From Flavilitoribacter nigricans DSM 23189 = NBRC 102662 (GTDB lineage: Bacteria; Bacteroidota; Bacteroidia; Chitinophagales; Saprospiraceae): a DNA stretch of 64,000 nucleotides. The notes beneath the pieces were generated by a model that was given only the letters and a program-made list of their open reading frames with translations, was not told where the DNA came from and did not search any database. This document shows positions 53,132 through 61,394 of this stretch, piece by piece (the stretch's first letter is position 1; every line of letters starts with the position of its first letter). The DNA is taken from the NCBI RefSeq assembly GCF_002646595.1, contig NZ_PDUD01000020.1, positions 186,001 to 250,000 on the forward strand, given 5' to 3'. Both the position numbers and the translations under genes were made by a program.

Positions 53132-54001
53132 CTATAGTGGCAGGAAGGACCTGCGATAGGCCCGTGGCGGCAGCAATACCTGTTGCCGAAAAAAACGGAC
53201 GAAGTAAGATTCATCCTCAAACCCAAGCGAAAAGGCAATCTCCTTGATGGAGCTATCACTGTCGAGTAATAAGCGCTTAGCTTCCTCTACCAGTCGATGC
53301 TGGATCAGATCCGAAGGAGACTGGTTCAGGGCTTCCCGGCAGTGGCGACGAAGGGTAGGCAGGCTCAGGTTTAATTGCCGGGCGTAAAAGGATGGCTGAT
53401 GTTGCTGGGTGTAATGTTCTTCGATCAAACTTAGGAAGGCGGTTGTCCAGGCCGATTTATGGCCTGCCGTAACGAACTGAAACTGATCCCTTATCACCTG
53501 CCATAAGTGAAGCACCAGGAGGGTAGCGGTGGTATAGGCTAATGAATTTTGCTGGTAGGGGGAGCCGGACAAATATTCCTGATGATCGTGGCACAGATTG
53601 CGAATGGCCGGAAAGGTGGAAATAGAAGATATTAGAAAAGGTTTCTGAGCGCCCCATGCCGCTTGCCTTAGAGACCGCTCCAGCATGGGATTATTCGTCA
53701 AAAAGGTATCATCAAACCAGAAAGTGAAACCTTCCACTTCCCGTAATGGAATGCCCGGCTTAAAGTGTTTCGGAAAAAACCATAGGGTTTCGGCTAAGTC
53801 AAGCTCCTGGTTCCGGACACCGGTTGCCCAATCGATGTGATCTTCGACGATCCAAAGCCGGTAAAACCGCTGATCGGGCACCTGTAGGAGCCCGGTTGCC
53901 ACCGAGCCGGAGAGACGGTTTAATCGGTATAATCCATGCACAGCAATGGTGGTTATTGGAATCGGAGCTACGTAATATTTTTTTTGATTTTCTTCATACA
54001 A
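53132..54001 (-). CDS. AraC-family transcriptional regulator
   Basis: The 289-residue protein has an N-terminal sensing domain (about 1-180) with no identifiable ligand site. The C-terminal AraC domain has two helix-turn-helix units: FYARQLNLSLPTLRRHCREA and IKEIAFSLGFEDESYFVRFF, followed by PRAYR. It lies between two outer-membrane paralogs, all on the minus strand, 35 bases after the upstream paralog's stop. It may therefore be co-transcribed with that gene and regulate the group. Confidence 0.92.
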   Translation of the reverse strand: MYEENQKKYYVAPIPITTIAVHGLYRLNRLSGSVATGLLQVPDQRFYRLWIVEDHIDWATGVRNQELDLAETLWFFPKHFKPGIPLREVEGFTFWFDDTFLTNNPMLERSLRQAAWGAQKPFLISSISTFPAIRNLCHDHQEYLSGSPYQQNSLAYTTATLLVLHLWQVIRDQFQFVTAGHKSAWTTAFLSLIEEHYTQQHQPSFYARQLNLSLPTLRRHCREALNQSPSDLIQHRLVEEAKRLLLDSDSSIKEIAFSLGFEDESYFVRFFRQQVLLPPRAYRRSFLPL

Positions 54002-54036
54002 TCTATAAATATTATTCGAGTGCTTCTAGGAAAAGC

Positions 54037-55209
54037 CTAAAAAAAAATACCCGCTGATAGGGTGAATCGCTGGGGGCGAAAGCTACCGGTATTCAAGCCA
54101 ACATCTTTGTAATCGTAATCCAAGTTAATGAAGAGGAGGCTGCGGTCGAAAACCCGGTAATTTATCCCGACACCACCATTTATAGTGAACAATATAGTCT
54201 CTTTGAATAGATCCCGATCCCGGTCGATACTCAAGGTTCCAAATGCAAAGCGACGGAATTTTTCCCGGACTCCAAAAGTGAGGGGAATGTTCATACCTCC
54301 GTATAGATACGGGGTGAATTTACGTTGGTTAAACTGAAATTTTATATTTACCGGGATTTCCAGACTACTGACTTCATGCTTAAAATAGTCTGTACCGAAA
54401 GAAAATTCCTTCATGGTTTCCGCAGCGTAAGTGAAATACGTGAGCCCGGTTCGCAGAGCGACCTGTCTGAGAAAATAAAATTCCGCCAAAAGCCCGGCAT
54501 TCCAGCCGCTTCCGTCTCCTTCAAAAGCAAGTGTACCACTACTGCCTTCAGCCATGGTGTGGGAAATTCCCGCTTGTACACCGATACTGACTCGTAACTT
54601 CTGTCGATTGATATAGAGCTCAGAATTTTCATCGGCATGAGCGCACCGGTTATAATTGTGCACTAATCGAGCAAGCATCTCTTGGGTATAGTTGATTCGG
54701 CGATAGTTTTGCACAATTGACGGGCAATCCCGGAATAAATATTTCATCTTGCCGAGATATTCACGATCCAATTTAACGTGATCTTCAATAATTGAATCTT
54801 GTCTTTCTAATTGAACCTCTTCGCCACTTTCCAGCGTCAATACATAGATAGGCTGACCTGGACCCAACTCCTGGTAAAGCTCAGCATAACCGCTGACGAG
54901 TTGTCGCATAAACACTATTTTCTCCTTACCGGATTTAGTAACGGTCATTGATCTATAGTGGAAATTTGGCTCATAATAGATCCGTGTTATTGCTTCCGGT
55001 ACCAATTTCCGGTTATCCTTAGTATCCAGTGTGGGTTTATAAAAAAATGTATTCGCCTGGATCGGTTGATAACGATTGTTGATAAATCCGAATATAGTAT
55101 CCTGATTGGACGTAATATAATAGCCGGGGACGAATGGACCCGGTTCCTGGGTCACACCGCGATTTATTATAAAGAGAAGGCACATCAGAAAGAAAAAGTA
55201 GCGTTTCAT
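54037..55209 (-). CDS. outer-membrane beta-barrel protein, paralog family B2
   Basis: The 390-residue protein has a signal peptide (MKRYFFFLMCLLFIINRG). The family N-terminal domain contains PGYYITSNQDTIFGFINNRY, YYEPNFHYRSMTV, FMRQLVSGYAELYQE, IYVLTLESGEEVQLERQD and the VHNYNRCAHA motif. A barrel C-half follows, ending RFTLSAGIFF. Corresponding motifs in the 51801 protein (SFFYDPNFSYRS, RRYNQCAHP) show common descent. It precedes the AraC gene and follows the SLC13 gene in the same direction. Role unknown. Confidence 0.78.
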   Translation of the reverse strand: MKRYFFFLMCLLFIINRGVTQEPGPFVPGYYITSNQDTIFGFINNRYQPIQANTFFYKPTLDTKDNRKLVPEAITRIYYEPNFHYRSMTVTKSGKEKIVFMRQLVSGYAELYQELGPGQPIYVLTLESGEEVQLERQDSIIEDHVKLDREYLGKMKYLFRDCPSIVQNYRRINYTQEMLARLVHNYNRCAHADENSELYINRQKLRVSIGVQAGISHTMAEGSSGTLAFEGDGSGWNAGLLAEFYFLRQVALRTGLTYFTYAAETMKEFSFGTDYFKHEVSSLEIPVNIKFQFNQRKFTPYLYGGMNIPLTFGVREKFRRFAFGTLSIDRDRDLFKETILFTINGGVGINYRVFDRSLLFINLDYDYKDVGLNTGSFRPQRFTLSAGIFF

Positions 55210-55224
55210 TAAATTAATTTTCGG

Positions 55225-56661
55225 CTAAAAGATCATTGGAATTAAAGTCTGACTCAATATAGCAATGAGGATTATTGTTAAGATATTCAGCACCACCCCC
55301 GCCCGCATCATCTGCGGGATACTGATATAACCGCTGGCAAACACGATAGCGTTGGGCGGCGTAGACATCGGCAGCATAAAGGCACAACTCGCGGCCAGGG
55401 TCACCGGAATACAGGCGTAGAGCGGGTTGATACCCATGCCCACGGCAATCCCACCGACTACCGGTAACAGGATCGTTACCAGGGCGACGTTGGACATCAC
55501 CTCCGTCATAAACAGCGAAACGGCTGCGAGCCCCAGAATGACCCAAAAACCGGCCTCTTCCATCCCGGAAAACTGATCGGCGATCAGGTTGATCAAACCG
55601 GTACTTTCCATAGCGGCCGCCAGGCTGAGCCCACCACCGAACAGCAGCAATATGCCCCAGGGGAGCCTTTCGGTATCTTTCCAGGACAGTAAAAATTTAC
55701 CTTTCGAGAAATCCACGGGCACCACAAATAAGGCTATGGTCGCCCAGATGGCGATCTCCGGGTCGGTGATGCTGGTGCCGTCCGGCAGAAGGCCATTGAT
55801 CTGTTTGCGGAAGATCCAGCAAAGTGCGGTGCTGACAAAAACGATCAGCGTCCGGATCTCCCCGGTAGAAGGATTCCCCAGATTTTTGAGTTCTTCCCGG
55901 ATCAGGGCCTTGCCGCCGGCAAAGTTACCCAGGCCGTTTTTGTAGAGCACCTTTACGATGAGCCCATAAGTCAGGGCCAGCAGCACTATCGCAAAAGGAG
56001 CGCCCAGCATGATCCAGCTGGCAAAACTGACCTCAATGTTATGGTTGGTACGCATCACGCCGGCAAAAACCACGTTGGGTGGGGTCCCGATAATAGTGGT
56101 CGTACCACCGATATTCGCGCCGAAGGCTACGAGCAGCATCATGCTGATGGCAAAATTGCGAATGCTTTTCGGAGCGTATTCGGTTTTACCTTTGGTCAGC
56201 AGATCGATCACCGATACCGCGATCGGCAGCATCATGACCGTGGTGGCCGTATTACTGATCCACATACTCAGAAAGGCCGTAGCGATCATAAAACCAAGGA
56301 GTATACCATTGGCATTGGTGCCGGTGATCCGCACGATATTCAGGGCAATCCGGCGGTGCAGGTCCCATTTTTCCATGGCCAGAGCGATCATAAATCCTCC
56401 GAAGAACAAATAAACGATGGGACTGGCAAAAGGAGTCGTCGCATCGGACATCGAACCGATCCCGAACAGGGGAAGCATCACCATCGGCAGGATGGCGGTC
56501 ACGGCCAGCGGTACGGCTTCGGTAACCCACCAGCAGATCATCATGGCGGCGATGGCGATCACCCGCCAGGCGTCCGGACTAAAAACTTCCGGTCGGGGGT
56601 ACATCAAAATGCCGATCAGCAATAGCGGCCCGGCCACTAACCCTATTTTTTGCAGACTCAT
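55225..56661 (-). CDS. SLC13/DASS-family anion transporter
   Basis: The 478-residue membrane protein has the two SNT-type signatures of the DASS family, WISNTATTVMMLPIA in the first half and EVMSNVALVTILLPV in the second. It also has WWVTEAVPLAVTAILPMV near the start and the Na+-site loop regions GTPPNVVFAG and STPPNAIVFASGY. These carriers import di- or tricarboxylates, or sulfate, with sodium. Substrate is not readable, although the sequence is closest to dicarboxylate types. It is the first gene of the minus-strand run ending with the outer-membrane paralogs. Confidence 0.94.
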   Translation of the reverse strand: MSLQKIGLVAGPLLLIGILMYPRPEVFSPDAWRVIAIAAMMICWWVTEAVPLAVTAILPMVMLPLFGIGSMSDATTPFASPIVYLFFGGFMIALAMEKWDLHRRIALNIVRITGTNANGILLGFMIATAFLSMWISNTATTVMMLPIAVSVIDLLTKGKTEYAPKSIRNFAISMMLLVAFGANIGGTTTIIGTPPNVVFAGVMRTNHNIEVSFASWIMLGAPFAIVLLALTYGLIVKVLYKNGLGNFAGGKALIREELKNLGNPSTGEIRTLIVFVSTALCWIFRKQINGLLPDGTSITDPEIAIWATIALFVVPVDFSKGKFLLSWKDTERLPWGILLLFGGGLSLAAAMESTGLINLIADQFSGMEEAGFWVILGLAAVSLFMTEVMSNVALVTILLPVVGGIAVGMGINPLYACIPVTLAASCAFMLPMSTPPNAIVFASGYISIPQMMRAGVVLNILTIILIAILSQTLIPMIF

Positions 56662-56812
56662 ACCTTAAAATTTTCCCAAATATGGGAAATTCTAGCGCAC
56701 TATTGGTCCAAAAGTCTTTCATTTGTATCATTCTGTCGATAGCTCAGCTATGATTAAAGCATTATTTTTATCATTGTAGCTGAAATAAACCATCATACTG
56801 GCGGGCAGCCAA

Positions 56813-57397
56813 ATGACACCTATGCCTACTGAGGATCACAAGCAAATTCTGGAACGCTTACGTGAGGATGATCAATCTGCATTGCAGGAATTGTTCGATC
56901 AGTGCTATCTGCCGGTATGTACCACCATTCGTCGCTTTATTTCCGATCACGCCCTGGTAGAGGATCTCGCCCAGGAGGTGTTCGTCCGCTTCTGGGAAAA
57001 GCGCAACACCCTTCAGATCAATTCTTCACTCAACGGTTACCTGCGCCGCATGGCCATTAACGAAGCATTGGGCTACCTGCGCAAGAACAAGGTGTATATC
57101 GAGGAGTTGGATCCGCAAACGAATAAGGAACTCGCCCCGGATGTCGAAAAACAATTGCTGCATTCCGAACTGGAAGCGGAGATCCGGGCGGCTATCGACA
57201 ATCTTCCCCCGCGTTGCCGGACGGTCTTTCAACTGAGCCGGTTTGAAGAACTAACTTATCAGGAAATCGCGGATAAAATGGAGATCTCCATCAAAACGGT
57301 GGAAAACCAGATGGGGAAAGCACTACGGGTGCTGCGGGAACAGTTACAACAATACCTGAATCTGATCCTGCTGGTCATTTTTACGTGGTTTGACTGA
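56813..57397 (+). CDS. ECF-type RNA polymerase sigma-70 factor
   Basis: The 194-residue protein has sigma region 2 (LFDQCYLPVCTTIRRFI, then DLAQEVFVRFWEKRN and NGYLRRMAINEALGYLRK) and region 4 (LPPRCRTVFQLSRFEELTYQ, then EIADKMEISIKTVENQMGKA). A second ATG at 56822 is an equally good start. It belongs to the Bacteroidota type paired with FecR-like anti-sigma factors, and such a gene follows 137 bases downstream. It should switch on a small set of surface or uptake genes, here most simply the genes to its right. Confidence 0.95.
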   Translation: MTPMPTEDHKQILERLREDDQSALQELFDQCYLPVCTTIRRFISDHALVEDLAQEVFVRFWEKRNTLQINSSLNGYLRRMAINEALGYLRKNKVYIEELDPQTNKELAPDVEKQLLHSELEAEIRAAIDNLPPRCRTVFQLSRFEELTYQEIADKMEISIKTVENQMGKALRVLREQLQQYLNLILLVIFTWFD

Positions 57398-57534
57398 TCG
57401 TACGGGTACCCGTTTACCGGGGCTCCGGCCGGCCGGGAAAATAAATTTCCGGGTACTGAAAAAAAAATTGATGCTGGTATAGGGGGGGAGCGAACATCGC
57501 TACATCCTATACACGGAAAAGGGATCGTAATACA

Positions 57535-58557
57535 ATGGAAGATGCCAAATACATAGAACTGGCAGCCAAATATCTTTCTGGTGATATTGATTCGACAGAA
57601 AGAAGACAGCTGATGGAATGGGTCGCGGAGAGTGATGCCAATCAGGCCTTCTTTGACGAGATGATCCATCTGTGGGGGCTGACGGGAGATGCAGACCGGC
57701 CGTTTCAGGCGGATACTAAAGCAGCCTGGAACAAGGTCTCGGCGCGGATCGGCCCCGCTCCTGCACGGGAGGAGCCGGAAGCGCAGTCTCCGGGAGCCAA
57801 AATCCGGCCTTTGTCGATAAAACGGGATTTCCTACGCATCGCCGCTGTACTTTTGCCCCTGATTGCGGTGGCTGCCTGGATTTTACTGCAACCTAATGAG
57901 CCGGTGGAACGTCTCATAGTCAGTACAGATACGACCAAAGAGATCGTATTGCCGGACAGTAGCCGGGTAACCCTCAACGCCAACAGCCAGTTGAGCTACT
58001 TTGAGGATTTCACGGATCGAAAAGTCCGTCTGACGGGAGAAGCTTTTTTCGACGTGGCCAGAGATACCGCCCGGCCCTTTGAGATTTTTACAGGAGAAAC
58101 CGTCACCCGGGTACTGGGTACCAGCTTTAATGTCCGGGCTTTCCCGGAAGAGGATAAGGTAGAAGTGATGGTCGTTTCGGGCACGGTGGAGTTCAAAGAG
58201 GCAAAAGATGAAAGCGACCGCATTGTTCTGAACGCAGATGAAGGCGCCGTATTCAGTAAAGAAGCGCAAAAAGTAGAAGCCGCTACGAGTCTGGGAAATA
58301 ATGCGAATGCCTGGATGAAAAACGAAATTGACGCAGTAGATATACCGCTGCGGGAAATGCTCCAGATCATCAATAATTACTTCCGGACGGAAATAAGCGC
58401 GGAAAATGAAGCCGCGCTGACCTGTAACGTCAGTATTCCGAAACTAAAAGATCCGACCCTGGATAAAGCTTTGGAATTTTTGACGGAACAATTGTATCTG
58501 GAAAAAGATACGACCGGAAACCGGATCATTTTGACCGGAAAAGGCTGTAATAATTGA
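57535..58557 (+). CDS. FecR-family anti-sigma factor
   Basis: The 340-residue inner-membrane protein has a cytosolic N-terminal part (LAAKYLSGDIDSTERRQLMEW, sigma-binding), one membrane helix (about 101-118, IAAVLLPLIAVAAWILL) and a periplasmic FecR domain. That domain includes KEIVLPDSSRVTLNANSQLSY cut at its core LPDSSRVTLNANS, then GEAFFDVARD and TRVLGTSFNVRAF. The DUF4974-type C-terminal domain ends LYLEKDTTGNRIILTGKG. In Bacteroidota it relays a signal from an outer-membrane partner's STN domain to the ECF factor. Here the STN-bearing partner is the next gene, which is not a TonB receptor. Confidence 0.95.
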   Translation: MEDAKYIELAAKYLSGDIDSTERRQLMEWVAESDANQAFFDEMIHLWGLTGDADRPFQADTKAAWNKVSARIGPAPAREEPEAQSPGAKIRPLSIKRDFLRIAAVLLPLIAVAAWILLQPNEPVERLIVSTDTTKEIVLPDSSRVTLNANSQLSYFEDFTDRKVRLTGEAFFDVARDTARPFEIFTGETVTRVLGTSFNVRAFPEEDKVEVMVVSGTVEFKEAKDESDRIVLNADEGAVFSKEAQKVEAATSLGNNANAWMKNEIDAVDIPLREMLQIINNYFRTEISAENEAALTCNVSIPKLKDPTLDKALEFLTEQLYLEKDTTGNRIILTGKGCNN

Positions 58558-58575
58558 TCGGTAAATAGTTTGGTT

Positions 58576-60258
58576 ATGATAAAGTCAACTTACCTAATAC
58601 CTGCATTTTTGTTCCTGACCATAGGTGTACTCACCGGGCAGGACGGGGTATTGCAGAAAAGAGTGACTTTGAATTACCAGGAAACAAAACTGGGAACGGC
58701 TCTGACGGAGATCAGCACGGGATACAACATCCAGTTCGCTTACAGTACGGATATCGTGCCCATCAATGAAAAAGTAACCGTTCAGGTCGTTAACAAGCCG
58801 TTGGATTACGCTCTGGAAAGCATGCTTTCAACGACTAAGGTAGAATATAAGGCCATCGGTTCCCATATCATTTTGAAGGTCAATGAGGAAAAACTAACGC
58901 GTTTATCCCAACCGCTGCCGCAAAGCGTACCGCAGATCACGCCCCTTTATCAGGACCCTAAACCGGAAGAACGGATTTCGGAACGGCAGCCGCCCAAACG
59001 GGACCCCGTACAACGACCGGAATACATCGGTACCCGGGGACCCAAGTCTTTACCGGGAGGTGACCAGGTCTACGATCTGGATCCCGAAAGGTTCAAGATC
59101 CGGGATGTATCCTACGATCCCAGCAAATCGATCTTTGACCAGAGGCTGGCCCAGATTTCGCTTTTGTCCTTCCTGGGGACCAATGCCGAACGGAGCGAAG
59201 ATGTGACCAATAACCTGTCCGTTAATGTATTCTGGGGCAAGAACGGCGGGGTGAAAGGACTGGAAGTCGGCGGCCTGTTCAATACGGTAGTGAATGATGT
59301 GGAAGGAGCCCAGATCGCTGGTTTGGGAAATACCGTTGGCGGCCGGGTGATCGGAACCCAGTTCGGTGGTCTCTTTAATGTGGTCGGTGGGGAAATGGAC
59401 GGCATTCAGGGTGCCGGGCTCTTCAATGTAAGCGGTGATCAGACCAAGGCGGTGCAAACGGCCGGTCTGTTCAATATATCGAGCGGTGATTTCTACGGGC
59501 TCCAAATGAGCGGCCTGTTCAATGTATCCAACGGGATTGCCGATGCAGCCCAGGTCAGTGGCCTGTTCAATACGGCGAACGGTAAAGTGAAAGCACAGAT
59601 CAGTTCGTTGTTCAATACGGCCGGAGATGTCCAGTGGGGACAGGTAAGTGCGCTGCTGAACGTCGGTAAGAAGGTAGACGGCTTTCAGATCGGATTGATC
59701 AACGTGTCGGATACTATCACCGGAATGCCGATTGGCTTACTCAATATTGTAAAACACGGATATAACAAAGTGGAGTTTGCGGGTAGTGAAACCCTTTTCG
59801 CTAATTTCTCCCTCAAACTCGGGGCACGTTCTTTTTATAATATTTTCCACGCGGGCATCCGCTGGGATGATCGGGAGATCGAAGAAAACGGCGCTATCCG
59901 TACCGGCCGATTCAGTAGCTGGGGACTCGGATACGGGATCGGTACGGTGATCGACCTGGGCCGGACCACATTGGTCAACTTTGAACTGGAAGCTACTCAT
60001 ATCAACGAACTGGAATCCTGGACCAAGGAGCTCAATCTGTTGAACCAGGCGCGACTGACTTTGGACATTCGCACGGGGCCGAGAAGCGGGCTCAGCCTGT
60101 TCGGCGGCCCGGTACTAAACGTAATGATCTCCCGTCGTTACGATCCGGAAACCGGAACTTACGGGTCCAACATTATGCCCAAAACTTTTTACGATGAAAC
60201 CAACAACGGAACCAATGTGAAAATGTGGACCGGTTTTATTGCAGGTATCCGCTTTTGA
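58576..60258 (+). CDS. STN-domain / LA_2272-type surface-repeat outer-membrane protein
   Basis: The ATG at 58576 is preferred over a TTG two codons earlier. The 560-residue protein has a signal sequence, then an STN domain (about 26-110, VTLNYQETKLGTALTEIS and YNIQFAYSTDIVPINEKVTV in part) of the kind that contacts FecR. A Pro-rich linker follows, then about eight LA_2272-type repeats (about 215-390; GGLFN, AGLGN, GGLFNV, AGLFNVS, SGLFNV, SSLFNTAG) and a beta-barrel end closing with GFIAGIRF. Joining an STN domain to this repeat type, beside sigma/FecR genes, suggests a surface signal receptor without TonB-dependent transport. Confidence 0.82.
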   Translation: MIKSTYLIPAFLFLTIGVLTGQDGVLQKRVTLNYQETKLGTALTEISTGYNIQFAYSTDIVPINEKVTVQVVNKPLDYALESMLSTTKVEYKAIGSHIILKVNEEKLTRLSQPLPQSVPQITPLYQDPKPEERISERQPPKRDPVQRPEYIGTRGPKSLPGGDQVYDLDPERFKIRDVSYDPSKSIFDQRLAQISLLSFLGTNAERSEDVTNNLSVNVFWGKNGGVKGLEVGGLFNTVVNDVEGAQIAGLGNTVGGRVIGTQFGGLFNVVGGEMDGIQGAGLFNVSGDQTKAVQTAGLFNISSGDFYGLQMSGLFNVSNGIADAAQVSGLFNTANGKVKAQISSLFNTAGDVQWGQVSALLNVGKKVDGFQIGLINVSDTITGMPIGLLNIVKHGYNKVEFAGSETLFANFSLKLGARSFYNIFHAGIRWDDREIEENGAIRTGRFSSWGLGYGIGTVIDLGRTTLVNFELEATHINELESWTKELNLLNQARLTLDIRTGPRSGLSLFGGPVLNVMISRRYDPETGTYGSNIMPKTFYDETNNGTNVKMWTGFIAGIRF

Positions 60259-60470
60259 TCAACTCTCCAGAAATCACAACAGTCCTCTTTTAGCGGGTAA
60301 CGGCCGATCCGGTTCCCGATTAGATGAGCGGTGAAAACAAGTCAAACAGTACAAGTAATTTTTAACTAACAATAATAATTCATCTGATAATCAGTGAATT
60401 GAGTTTAGTTGTCCGGAGTATTGATACCCGGCCGACCGGAGCCTTCACTGTCTTTTAAAAAGTGTAAATC

Positions 60471-61064
60471 ATGAAAAAGAATAGTTATCTGATCATTTTG
60501 GCCCTTTTATGCTCTACCGGGCTGATGGCCCAGCACGAAACCCTGTTCAACCGGGCCCGGGTAGTGGGCGGATTCGGTGCGCCGATCCTGGAAATGGGCA
60601 TTAATAACAATTTGAATACGTCCGTCGGTGGTGGCGGTGGTATCGTGATCAACAGTTTCTTTCTGGGTGGTTACGGTCTCGCCAGCGTTGATTTCGAGGA
60701 ACTCTTTGACAACGGAGAAGTGGAAGTACTGAATATCGGCCACGGTGGGTTTTGGCTGGGCGGCACCCTGCGTCCCTACAAGATCCTGCACCTGTACGCC
60801 AGTACCCGTCTGGGGTGGGGGGCCGTGAATGTTGACCTCCAGGACAACAACCAACGGTACAGCGATATCGATAAGATCTTCGTAGCGACTCCCGAACTCG
60901 GTATCGAACTCAACCTGACCCGCTGGTTCCGCATCGCCGGCACCGCCGGTTACCGCTGGGTGAACGGTACTTCCGAAAACCGCGGATATACCGATGATGA
61001 CTTCAGCGGAGCGGTAGCGAGCGTAGCCCTTCGCTTCGGTTGGTTCGGCTCCAAAAGATGGTAA
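60471..61064 (+). CDS. small outer-membrane beta-barrel protein
   Basis: The 197-residue protein has a signal peptide (MKKNSYLIILALLCSTGLMA) and a Gly-rich, strand-alternating body. The pieces ARVVGGFGAPILEMG, GGGGGIVINSFFLGGYG and VASVALRFGWFG are typical of an eight-stranded barrel. No family name can be assigned. Its place between the STN protein and a TonB receptor, in the same direction, suggests that it belongs to the sigma-controlled set, but the 210-base gap on its left leaves room for a separate promoter. Confidence 0.7.
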   Translation: MKKNSYLIILALLCSTGLMAQHETLFNRARVVGGFGAPILEMGINNNLNTSVGGGGGIVINSFFLGGYGLASVDFEELFDNGEVEVLNIGHGGFWLGGTLRPYKILHLYASTRLGWGAVNVDLQDNNQRYSDIDKIFVATPELGIELNLTRWFRIAGTAGYRWVNGTSENRGYTDDDFSGAVASVALRFGWFGSKRW

Positions 61065-61394
61065 TATCCGGTAGACTTTCTAAGTTGTTGATCAATGACT
61101 TGGGAAGTCTATTTAATTGCTAATGATCAAATTAAAAACGCACCCCTTTAATCCAAATTAAGAGCCGATCCAGCAACCGTTTTTGCTGTCGAAAATGACC
61201 AGATTTGAGTTCTTAAGAAATTATTTTCGAGTTTCCTAGCAGCGCTACGGAAGGAGGAAATGACGAAATGAGGTTCCATAGATGGTTATTTTAAGACCAA
61301 AGAATGGCTTTGGGTTAGGCTCTAAGCAGCAGGATGCACTACACCTGAAATTCACCGCATCCTGCTGTCCCGACTTCTAAATCACCTGACTAAA
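61065..61394. other. leader of the TonB receptor gene
   Basis: No gene. It holds a perfect 11-bp hairpin (61327-61367, listed next) ending 27 bases before the TonB receptor ATG. The rest shows no clear promoter box. Confidence 0.5.
61327..61367 (+). promoter_or_regulatory. leader hairpin upstream of the TonB receptor
   Basis: CAGCAGGATGC (61327-61337) pairs exactly with GCATCCTGCTG (61357-61367) around a 19-base loop, with no T tract after it. Its closeness to the start codon fits an mRNA leader structure; a terminator for the preceding gene is the alternative. Confidence 0.5.
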
